64,000 bases of DNA, from positions 248,001-312,000 of the forward strand of contig NZ_JACHHW010000001.1 in NCBI RefSeq assembly GCF_014202945.1. The letters are read 5' to 3'. A program made the position numbers and the translations under genes. Under the pieces are notes generated by a model. It worked only from the letters and a program-made list of their open reading frames with translations. It did no database searches and was not told the DNA's origin. This stretch comes from Zhongshania antarctica. GTDB taxonomy: Bacteria; Pseudomonadota; Gammaproteobacteria; Pseudomonadales; Spongiibacteraceae. Positions 29,786-37,032 of this stretch are shown here, piece by piece (the stretch's first letter is position 1; the number at the start of each line of letters is the position of its first letter).

Positions 29786-29812
29786 TTAACGGCCGCGTAT
29801 GAGAGAACTTTA
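29786..29812 (-). promoter_or_regulatory. Sigma28 (FliA) promoter of fliC
   Basis: The minus strand reads TAAAGTTC, 11 bases, GCCGTTAA, an almost exact sigma28 promoter. The start point would be near 29779, giving a leader of about 80 bases. Confidence 0.88.
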
Positions 29813-29853
29813 AGTTTTTTTTAGTATTTGTGGTAAATACGTATAAAGGCAGG

Positions 29854-29940
29854 TTGGAAGTCGAGTGTCAGGCGCTAGGTACCAAGTGCTCGCTTAATAC
29901 TTGACGGGAGACGGGGGACGCTTTTATTCGCTGCGCTCAC
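29854..29940. repeat. Dispersed repeat, partial copy D
   Basis: The order GGAAGTCGAG, then TTGACGGGAGACG, then TTCGCTGCGC matches the left half of composite copy B at 10.9 kb with several changes. The right arm is missing; the sequence runs instead into the GCAGG repeat array. It lies just upstream of the fliC promoter. Confidence 0.6.
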
Positions 29941-29944
29941 ATGG

Positions 29945-30317
29945 ATACCTGCCTGCGCAGGTATGACCACAAGATCAAAAACGTCATTCCTGCGAAGCCG
30001 GGGGCCCATCTCCACAACCGGCTGGCTCTTTCCCAATACTTTCGCCTGACATCAGACTTAAACCCCTGTTATGACGCAGATACCGCACAACGCAAAGCCA
30101 TCGTCACTCCTGCGCAGGCAGGAGTCCATCTCTGCAACGGCACAACCGGCAGACGCATTCACAGTACTTACTTACGACCTCTGACTTAAGCCCAAGGTGT
30201 AACGTAAATAAAACACAATGCAAAACAACCGTCACTCCTGCAAAGGCGGGTGTCCATCCCAACAACGGAGTAACCGGCTGGAACTTATTCCCCCACGGCC
30301 AATGTCTGACCTCAGAC
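29945..30317. repeat. Imperfect tandem array of about 125-bp units with GCAGG palindromes
   Basis: After a palindrome at 29945-29964, three related units start near 29982, 30102 and 30230. Each begins CGTCAYTCCTGC or a variant, goes on to an ACAACNG..ACCGGC segment, and ends in CTGAC-TCAGACTTAA-type sequence. The spacing is about 120 and 128 bp, and a fourth unit is cut short where flhB ends. Nothing here looks coding. The array separates fliC from flhB. Confidence 0.7.
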
Positions 30318-31442
30318 CTAAAGCAAGTCTTTCAAGTAGGCGTCGTCCACCTCTGGCTCCGGCGGCTCGGGGTATTCGCCACCCAAAGTCTCCCAACTCC
30401 GCAGCTGATACACATAGGTCAGGATTTGCGCCACGGCCAAATACAGACCCCCAGGAATTTCGGCATCGAGGTCAGTACTGGCAAATACCGCCCGCGCCAA
30501 TCGAGGAGACTCAACAATGGGAACGTCGTGTTCCATAGCCAATTCACGGATCTTAGCGGCAATATTGTCGGCACCTTTTGCTAACAAGGTCGGCGCCGCC
30601 ATGCGGGCTTCATCGTATTTCAGGGCCACGGCAAAATGGGTGGGGTTGGTGATAATAACGTCGGCAGTGGGGACTTTTTCCATCATCCGGTTATTGGCAG
30701 CGGCTTGTTGCATTTCCCGCAGTTTGGCTTTTACTTCTGGGCGGCCGTCAGATTCCTTGTGCTCATCCCGCACCTCTTGACGGGTCATGCGCAATTCCTT
30801 GTGGTAATTCCACAGTTGCCAGGGCACATCGATGGCCGCTATTGCGAGCAGCGGCAGGCTCACAATAAAGAAGAACCAAACCAGCAGTGATGCGCTGTTT
30901 TTAATCGCCTCTTTCGGCTCTTGCAAGCCCAGGCCGAGAATATCGCCAGCCAGCCCAGAGAGGAGAAATATCGCCGCCGCGCCAATAAACACCATTTTCA
31001 TAAGCGCTTTGGCTAATTCACCGAGGCTACGCAGAGAAAATAATTTAGCGACCCCCTTAATCGGGTCCATGCGCGATGGCTTAACACTTAAATTAAACGT
31101 CCAACCGCCCAAAATGGTCGAAGAAAACACCACGGCAATAATGGCGATTAGCATTAACGGCCAAATTGTCAGTAAACCGCGAACCAAGGTTTCGTAGAGT
31201 CGACTCGCTAATTCTCGCTCATCAGCAATGAGAAAGCTCGGCGACAAACTACTCGACAGTAGATCTTGTAATGCCACCGCCAACTGCCCGCCAGTAAATA
31301 GCAAAATAGCGGCGCCCGACAGGGTTACCATCATGGTGGTGAGTTCTTTTGAACGCGGCACCTGCCCCTTTTTTCGGGAGTCGGCGAGTTTTTTCTCCGA
31401 TGCGTCTTCTGTGCGTTCTTGACCGTCTTCGTTCTCAGCCAT
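30318..31442 (-). CDS. flhB: Flagellar export switch protein FlhB
   Basis: The 374-residue protein has the FlhB start (EDGQERTEDASEKKLADSRK), four membrane segments up to about residue 210, and the cytoplasmic self-cleavage motif NPTH at residues 266-269. Cleavage there allows the switch from rod/hook to filament export under FliK control. It is the last gene of the fliL operon, three bases after fliR. flhA, often next, is not in the window. Confidence 0.96.
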   Translation of the reverse strand: MAENEDGQERTEDASEKKLADSRKKGQVPRSKELTTMMVTLSGAAILLFTGGQLAVALQDLLSSSLSPSFLIADERELASRLYETLVRGLLTIWPLMLIAIIAVVFSSTILGGWTFNLSVKPSRMDPIKGVAKLFSLRSLGELAKALMKMVFIGAAAIFLLSGLAGDILGLGLQEPKEAIKNSASLLVWFFFIVSLPLLAIAAIDVPWQLWNYHKELRMTRQEVRDEHKESDGRPEVKAKLREMQQAAANNRMMEKVPTADVIITNPTHFAVALKYDEARMAAPTLLAKGADNIAAKIRELAMEHDVPIVESPRLARAVFASTDLDAEIPGGLYLAVAQILTYVYQLRSWETLGGEYPEPPEPEVDDAYLKDLL

Positions 31443-31445
31443 GAT

Positions 31446-32222
31446 TTACATCCCGAGAAATTGCTCGGCGGCCACAAAGGCAGCACCGAGACCAGAAGAC
31501 AAAAGTGGCAATAAATTTGGTAACAGGCGATCCACCACCATAAAACCAATTAACATCGCGATTGGGAAGCCCACCGCAAACAAGTTCAAGGTGGGCGCTG
31601 CGCGGCTAACCACACCCATCGCAAGCTGCACCACTAACAGTGCAACCACAGCGGGAATAGCCACTCGAATTGCACCGGTAAACAGCTCCGCACCGCGCAC
31701 AATAACCACCCCAAGCTGGTCGCCAGATAAAGCGCCACCGCCAATTGGCCAATACTCAAAGCTTCGCGCCAATAGATCTAAAAAATCCAGATGGCCATTC
31801 ATGGCGACAAAGAGCAGCATGGTAAATATCAGTAAGAACTGAGACAAAACCGGCACTTGCACGCCACGCTGCGGGTCGACCATCATCGCAAAGCCCAAGC
31901 CCATACCCATGGCGATTAACTGCCCCGCCAAAATGATGGCGTCAAACACCAGCTGAATAATAAAACCAAGACATAAGCCAATGAGAAATTCATTGGCGAT
32001 AAGGAGCATGGTTTCTATGCCCAGTAAATTCATTGGCGGGGGGGCAGGCAAAATCGGTAGCAGAACCGCAGTAATAAACACCGCCACCATAATTCGAGCG
32101 CGGGCAGGAATATAAGCTGCACTGAATAAGGGAGCCGTCATCATGGCACCGCCTACCCGTATAAAAGGCAGCCATGCACTCGCCAGCAAGACGCTGAGCT
32201 GGTCTGCAGTAAGCCCCATCAC
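31446..32222 (-). CDS. fliR: Flagellar export gate protein FliR
   Basis: A 258-residue highly hydrophobic protein with six predicted membrane segments and the FliR pattern (WLPFIRVGGAMMTAPLF, GLGFAMMVDPQRGVQVPVLSQF in part). It builds the export gate with FliP and FliQ. Seven bases separate it from fliQ. Confidence 0.95.
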   Translation of the reverse strand: MMGLTADQLSVLLASAWLPFIRVGGAMMTAPLFSAAYIPARARIMVAVFITAVLLPILPAPPPMNLLGIETMLLIANEFLIGLCLGFIIQLVFDAIILAGQLIAMGMGLGFAMMVDPQRGVQVPVLSQFLLIFTMLLFVAMNGHLDFLDLLARSFEYWPIGGGALSGDQLGVVIVRGAELFTGAIRVAIPAVVALLVVQLAMGVVSRAAPTLNLFAVGFPIAMLIGFMVVDRLLPNLLPLLSSGLGAAFVAAEQFLGM

Positions 32223-32229
32223 GGTAAGG

Positions 32230-32499
32230 TCACCCCACCAAGCTCGGGATCATTTCAAACAGTTGGGTGGTGTAGTCTATTAATTGACGCAGCATCCACG
32301 GGCCCGCTATACCCAGCACCACCACAAGCACCACCAGCTTTGGAATAAAGCTTAAGGTCATGTCTTGAATTTGGGTGGCTGCCTGAAACATACCAATCAT
32401 CAAGCCAGCGGCCAGCGCCGACAGCAATAAGGGCGCGGCCAATAACACCGTTACATTCATGGCCTGTCGGCCAAGTTCAATAACCGTGTCGGCGTTCAT
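32230..32499 (-). CDS. fliQ: Flagellar export gate protein FliQ
   Basis: An 89-residue protein with two membrane hairpin segments and the conserved GMFQAATQIQDMTLSFIPK motif. It forms part of the FliPQR export gate. Its start overlaps the fliP stop in ATGA. Confidence 0.96.
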   Translation of the reverse strand: MNADTVIELGRQAMNVTVLLAAPLLLSALAAGLMIGMFQAATQIQDMTLSFIPKLVVLVVVLGIAGPWMLRQLIDYTTQLFEMIPSLVG

Positions 32500-33242
32500 T
32501 GGTAAAAACTCGCCGCTAATGAGCCCATTACCAAGCTCCAGCCGTCTACTAACACAAACAACATAATTTTAAAGGGCAGCGAAATCATCATCGGCGACAA
32601 CATCATCATACCCATAGACATCAAAACACTGGCGACCACCAAATCAATGACCACAAAGGGGATAAATAATAGGAAGCCGATTTGGAAGGCCGTTTTCAGC
32701 TCACTGGTTAAAAACGAAGCCATTAAAATGGCAAAGGGTACGTCCTCGGGTTTGTCAAAGGCATCTTGGCCGGTGATCTCGGCAAAGCGGGCAATGTCTT
32801 CTTCACGAGTTTGCCTTAGCATAAAGGCACGGAAAGGTTTAAAGCCGGTTTCAACGGCCTGTTCAAAGGGCATTTCTTCCGCTATATACGGCTTAATTGC
32901 ATCGTTATATGCAATCTCAGCCACTGGCTGCATAATAAACATGGTGAGAAACAGCGCCAAACTCAGCAAAATTTGGTTTGACGGCGTCTGCCCCGTGCCC
33001 AGCGCTTGGCGCAGTATCGACAATACAATCATAATCCGCGTAAACGCAGTCATTCCTAACAGTAACGCGGGCAATAAGGTCAGCGCCGTCATTACCGCCA
33101 GCAATTGCAGCGATACCGTATACTCTTGGCCACCCCCCGCTGCGGGCATAGCGGTTACGGCGGGCAAAGACAGCTGCGCCGCGTTGGCGAATAACGGCAG
33201 ACAGGTTCCTATGAATAACAGCGATTTAGCTATGCGACTCAT
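32496..33242 (-). CDS. fliP: Flagellar export gate protein FliP
   Basis: The 248-residue protein begins with a cleavable-type signal peptide (to about residue 22, ANA), then carries FliP motifs such as FTRIMIVLSILRQALGTGQ and PFKIMLFVLVDGW with four membrane segments. It is the main gate subunit. ATGA overlaps join it to fliO and fliQ. Confidence 0.96.
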   Translation of the reverse strand: MSRIAKSLLFIGTCLPLFANAAQLSLPAVTAMPAAGGGQEYTVSLQLLAVMTALTLLPALLLGMTAFTRIMIVLSILRQALGTGQTPSNQILLSLALFLTMFIMQPVAEIAYNDAIKPYIAEEMPFEQAVETGFKPFRAFMLRQTREEDIARFAEITGQDAFDKPEDVPFAILMASFLTSELKTAFQIGFLLFIPFVVIDLVVASVLMSMGMMMLSPMMISLPFKIMLFVLVDGWSLVMGSLAASFYQ

Positions 33243-33760
33243 GATGCACCCCCAGAATCGCCGCTTGGGGTCTTAGGTGCAGATTGTTTGGGCAAGCGCG
33301 CTAATAATTTAGCAAAGGGCGAATCTTGAGGAATCACCTCGTCGCTACCTTGTGGCGACGACCAAGTATGCAATGTATTGATCGCCGTTGCGGTACAACC
33401 AAGCAGCAGTTTTTCATCACCGACCTGCACCACCAAAAGCTTTTCTTTCATACTCAGCGGAATCTGGCCAACCACCGCTACGCCGGCTTGATTAGGCCCC
33501 GCCACCAAACGGCTTTTACGTAACAACCACAGTAAAACCACAATACACAGCGACACCAGCAATAGACTGCCAAGCAAACCACTAATATCAAGTTGCCCCA
33601 AGCCCGGCGCAACTGTCGGCAAGACTGGCGTTGCCGCACTGGTCTTGGCCACCGCTAAGGGCTCTACCGTTCCGGCAACGTCCTCGCACCAAGCGGGCAA
33701 AGCAATCGCAGCCAAAATGCCACCAAGCCCATAAGACACCCTACGCAATGACACCATCAT
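33239..33760 (-). CDS. fliO: Flagellar protein FliO
   Basis: A 173-residue protein with an N-terminal hydrophobic stretch, a membrane segment at about 60-82 (ISGLLGSLLLVSLCIVVLLW) and a cytoplasmic domain containing GQIPLSMKEKLLVVQVGDEK. FliO helps assemble FliP into the gate. Its start overlaps the fliN stop in ATGA. Confidence 0.9.
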   Translation of the reverse strand: MMVSLRRVSYGLGGILAAIALPAWCEDVAGTVEPLAVAKTSAATPVLPTVAPGLGQLDISGLLGSLLLVSLCIVVLLWLLRKSRLVAGPNQAGVAVVGQIPLSMKEKLLVVQVGDEKLLLGCTATAINTLHTWSSPQGSDEVIPQDSPFAKLLARLPKQSAPKTPSGDSGGAS

Positions 33761-34170
33761 CCCCGGCGCTCACGCTCTTCTTGGCCCACGACTTCGGTGA
33801 GCATAATACCGAATTTGTCTTTAACCACGACAATTTCGCCACGCGCCACCAGAGTATCGTTTACCAAAACATCAAGCGGCGTACCTGCCGCGCGGTCCAA
33901 TTCAATAATCGCGCCCTGACTAAGTTCGCGCAAATCGCGAATACTCATTTTGGTTCGCCCAACTTCAACAGCGACATTGACGCTGACATCCATAATCATA
34001 TCGAGGCTCATATCATTACTCATACGTCCACTCCCCGATGGGCTAGCTGCTGGCTTTGTTTGCTGAGCGCTTGTGTGTTCATTTAATTCCTTAATTTCTG
34101 CGGCGCTTACCGCCTCTTTTAGATCCGTGGCAGCCGCCACTGGCTCTTGATTATTGACGTCGTCTGTCAT
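33757..34170 (-). CDS. fliN: Flagellar motor switch protein FliN
   Basis: The 137-residue product has a variable N-terminus and the SpoA C-ring domain at about 55-132 (VNVAVEVGRTKMSIRDLREL, LDVLVNDTLVARGEIVVVKD). It forms the base of the switch complex with FliM. Confidence 0.95.
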   Translation of the reverse strand: MTDDVNNQEPVAAATDLKEAVSAAEIKELNEHTSAQQTKPAASPSGSGRMSNDMSLDMIMDVSVNVAVEVGRTKMSIRDLRELSQGAIIELDRAAGTPLDVLVNDTLVARGEIVVVKDKFGIMLTEVVGQEERERRG

Positions 34171-34179
34171 GCATCCTCC

Positions 34180-35127
34180 TCAGCGCTGGGGCCGCTTTTT
34201 CGGCACTGGCCCCTCGAGTTTCACCGCTAAATTTCCCTGGTGACTGCCAAATCGACCCCGCATAAACGGCTTACCATCAACTTCCAAAATCAATTCATCT
34301 GGCGAGGGCAAATCAATAATATCGCCGACCTTAAGACCGGCGACTTTTTTCAAACTCAGTTTGGTTTGCGCTAACACCGCCACCAATTCTATTGGGGCCG
34401 ACTCCAAACCTTCCAGTAAACGATCTCGCCAATCATCGCTAGAAGGTTTGCGCTTACTTTGCGCGGGATCACCTAGGCTGTCGCGCACTGCATCAATTGC
34501 ACTCCACGGCACAATCGACCACAGGCCGCCAACAAAATCACCGATATTAATTGTAAATCGGGTGGCAACTAAGGAATCTGCTTCGCTAATGGTGTCTAGC
34601 ATGCGCGGGTCGTTGTATTGCGCGGCAATTGTCGGATCAGTTTTTATTACCGACTTCCAGGCACTGGCAATATCCGGGAGCAAAGCGGTGTTAAGCATTT
34701 CCATGAAACTGAATTCAGATACCGACAAGGTTTCGCGGTCACCCTGTTGACTTGCGCCAGAACCGCCAAAGTAGCGATCAACCAACTGAAAAACCAACTC
34801 AGATTCAAAAGCCAAAAACAAGCTGGCACTCATTGGCAGGCCCTGCACCACAGATAAACTGCAAGGCGCAGATAAGGTGTTCACCATTTCGTCAAACTTC
34901 ATCACGGTGATTTTATCGGTCTGAACCGAACTCACCGCCGCGACAAACTCCTGCATTCGATCTTTGGTCGCATTGGCAAACTGCGACTGAATCAGCGACA
35001 ACGCCGGAATAAGGCGTTGCACGGCGTAATCTTGACGAGCGAGATTATACTTGCCCTTACCTGGGCCATTGTCTTCCTCGCCAGCCATAAGCGCCTCGAG
35101 CTCTTCCGGATCGAGTACGTCACTCAC
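34180..35127 (-). CDS. fliM: Flagellar motor switch protein FliM
   Basis: A 315-residue protein with the CheY-P-binding N-terminal peptide (VLDPEELEALMAGE), the CheC-like middle domain and a C-terminal SpoA domain. It sets rotation direction. It begins ten bases after fliL and ends nine bases before fliN. Confidence 0.95.
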   Translation of the reverse strand: MSDVLDPEELEALMAGEEDNGPGKGKYNLARQDYAVQRLIPALSLIQSQFANATKDRMQEFVAAVSSVQTDKITVMKFDEMVNTLSAPCSLSVVQGLPMSASLFLAFESELVFQLVDRYFGGSGASQQGDRETLSVSEFSFMEMLNTALLPDIASAWKSVIKTDPTIAAQYNDPRMLDTISEADSLVATRFTINIGDFVGGLWSIVPWSAIDAVRDSLGDPAQSKRKPSSDDWRDRLLEGLESAPIELVAVLAQTKLSLKKVAGLKVGDIIDLPSPDELILEVDGKPFMRGRFGSHQGNLAVKLEGPVPKKRPQR

Positions 35128-35137
35128 ATTGGCAACC

Positions 35138-35602
35138 TCATTGCACGACGAACTTGGTAAAGTACACAGCGTCGATGCCGCCTTTACCAGATTCCGTCTT
35201 TAAAACGTCATTAATCACCGCCATCGCTTCTTCTTGAATTTTCTGGCGCTGTTCTACGGTGGCAATTGCCTCGCGATCTAACTTGCTAAGAAACAAGAGC
35301 AAATCATTACGAATTCGCGGTTCATATTGCTCTACCCGACTAAAAGTATCATCTCGACGCGACATTAATTCAATTTCAATCATCAAAAAGCGCATGCTGC
35401 GCTCATTCTGCAAATTCACAACAAAGGACGGCGACAGGCTGTAATACTCCGGCGCTTTCAGGGCTGGAGCAGCAACTACCGCAGCTTCACCGTCAGCTGC
35501 GGGCATCGGCCGCGCAGTGCTCTTCATAAACCACCACGTTCCGCCGACCGCTGCCAGCAGCAAAACGAGCACACCCACAATTAAAATAATCTTTGATTTC
35601 AT
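35138..35602 (-). CDS. fliL: Flagellar basal-body protein FliL
   Basis: The 154-residue product has a single N-terminal membrane anchor (about 5-26) and a periplasmic domain with YYSLSPSFVVNLQNERSMRF and the C-terminal VYFTKFVVQ ending of FliL. It supports stator function at the motor. It is the first gene of fliLMNOPQR-flhB and has a sigma54 promoter ahead. Confidence 0.94.
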   Translation of the reverse strand: MKSKIILIVGVLVLLLAAVGGTWWFMKSTARPMPAADGEAAVVAAPALKAPEYYSLSPSFVVNLQNERSMRFLMIEIELMSRRDDTFSRVEQYEPRIRNDLLLFLSKLDREAIATVEQRQKIQEEAMAVINDVLKTESGKGGIDAVYFTKFVVQ

Positions 35603-35657
35603 ACGTTATGATCCACAATCTGCATACAGAGAAAACATAGCTGCTAAACGGGTTATA

Positions 35658-35672
35658 GCAAGCCCCATGCCA
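35658..35672 (-). promoter_or_regulatory. Sigma54 promoter of the fliL-flhB operon
   Basis: The minus strand reads TGGCATGGGGCTTGC, matching the sigma54 consensus at the -24 (TGGCA) and -12 (TTGC) elements with correct spacing. It lies about 56 bases upstream of fliL. Confidence 0.88.
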
Positions 35673-35847
35673 ATGAAAATTATACTTAAAAATCAAACGC
35701 TTAATATAGATACAAATCCTTACGACAAAACTTTGGCGCCCGCCGGCTTAAAACAACCAAAATTTAAACAACAATATCAACCTCTCTCCAACAACTAGGC
35801 TCTTGGTTGCTGCTATAATTCATCAAACATATTAAGGAGATCGTTTA

Positions 35848-36126
35848 ATGACCGTTGCTTCAGCACGACACATACTGGTTAAAACCGAACAAGAAGCGAA
35901 AGATATTAAAGCTAAAATTGCTAAGGGCGGCGATTTTGGTGAATTGGCGAAAAAGCATTCCGATTGCCCGTCTGGCAAACAGGGTGGCGACCTCGGCGAA
36001 TTTCGCCCCGGTCAAATGGTAAAACCCTTTGACGACGTAGTTTTTAAAGAAGCGGTTTTAGAAGTACACGGCCCCGTTAAAACCCAGTTTGGTTACCACT
36101 TAATTCAGACTATTTACCGCAACTAA
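35848..36126 (+). CDS. ppiC: Parvulin-type peptidylprolyl isomerase (PpiC-like)
   Basis: The 92-residue protein is a single parvulin domain: [14 protein letters not shown] at the start, [25 protein letters not shown] in part in the middle and [11 protein letters not shown] at the end. There is no signal peptide, so it acts in the cytoplasm, as E. coli PpiC does. AAGGAG lies at 35834-35839 before the ATG. It is divergent from the flagellar genes and seems unrelated to them. Confidence 0.94.
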   Translation: MTVASARHILVKTEQEAKDIKAKIAKGGDFGELAKKHSDCPSGKQGGDLGEFRPGQMVKPFDDVVFKEAVLEVHGPVKTQFGYHLIQTIYRN

Positions 36127-36182
36127 AATAGCCGCAAGCGTCAATAACGCGAGCTCGGACTGCACACTTTAGTGAGGCACTA

Positions 36183-36824
36183 CTAAGGTAGTAACAGGGA
36201 GTCTGAGCCAGCAAAATTATTTAGGTAGGAAATCATGGTACGAGCTGACTCGCGCTGATACTCGGGCGTAATAACGCCATGAAAATGATACGACAAGCGC
36301 AAACACGCAGTGCCTAGCTCAACCGTTAATGCGCGGGCATTCGGATTGGATGCTGGCAAGACAACATTGACTGACGCCATCAACATTTCAACCTGACGGC
36401 CCAAATGCTCAATGGTCAGTTCCAGAGCCTTACTACTTTCATCGCTGGCCATCGCGCCTAAAATCAACATCCGGCCAACGGGGTTACTATTGTGGAACTC
36501 CGCGACCGTCTCAGTGATTCGATAAACCATCTGCGGCCATGACAGCCTGCCTAATTGCTGCACCGCTCCCTCAACATGCCCCTCAAGTTTTATCAGATAA
36601 CGCCGACTCAGCTCATTTAACACGGCATACGGTGTCGGGAAAAAATGGTAGATACTCGTTCGCGTATAACCAAGCCGTTCAGCCAGTTCTGGGATAGAGA
36701 ACCCAGAAATACCCTTGGCGAGCAGTAGTAGCTCTGCCTCGGCAAGGATTTTCTCAAAACGCGCTTTGCCCCGCAGCTGCTGCGGGGCTCTAGCTTCTGA
36801 TATCACGGTATGTGGACTGTTCAT
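36183..36824 (-). CDS. TetR-family transcriptional regulator
   Basis: A 213-residue protein with a TetR-type helix-turn-helix at about residues 40-68 (FSIPELAERLGYTRTSIYHF) and a helical ligand-binding C-terminal part. It is divergent from the tri-haem lipoprotein gene across 208 bp containing palindromes over a promoter, so it probably represses that gene and itself. The ligand is unknown. Confidence 0.87.
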   Translation of the reverse strand: MNSPHTVISEARAPQQLRGKARFEKILAEAELLLLAKGISGFSIPELAERLGYTRTSIYHFFPTPYAVLNELSRRYLIKLEGHVEGAVQQLGRLSWPQMVYRITETVAEFHNSNPVGRMLILGAMASDESSKALELTIEHLGRQVEMLMASVNVVLPASNPNARALTVELGTACLRLSYHFHGVITPEYQRESARTMISYLNNFAGSDSLLLP

Positions 36825-36840
36825 GGCTAAACACTATCAC

Positions 36841-36869
36841 TTGACAGTCAAAACGTACATAAGTATGTT
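36841..36869 (+). promoter_or_regulatory. Sigma70-type promoter overlapped by palindromes (probable TetR operator)
   Basis: TTGACA (36841-36846), 17 bases, TATGTT (36864-36869) form a good promoter toward the lipoprotein gene. TTGAC-A-GTCAA (36841-36851) and ACATA-AG-TATGT (36857-36868) are perfect short palindromes lying right on the -35 and -10 elements, the place where a TetR repressor would block transcription. Confidence 0.55.
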
Positions 36870-37032
36870 AATGGTATTCCCATACAATCAGTACGCAATG
36901 TTTAGTTAACTGGCTATATGACAATGCCAAACGCCAGTAAAAAAATAAAACCTAAAAATAACTACAGCACCATCCATACCCAGGGCGATACCAGCACAAA
37001 CGACGGGTAGCACCGATCTTGAGGAATAGCAG

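Noticed and set aside
29941-30189. Open frame of 82 codons in the fliC-flhB gap
   Set aside because: It runs through the tandem repeats and their palindromes; no ribosome site and no family likeness.
29945-30317. Possible CRISPR array
   Set aside because: Units are about 125 bp, diverged, and lack regular short repeats and unique spacers; no cas genes nearby.
32647-33276. Open frame of 209 codons opposite fliP
   Set aside because: Shadow of fliP, which is firmly identified.
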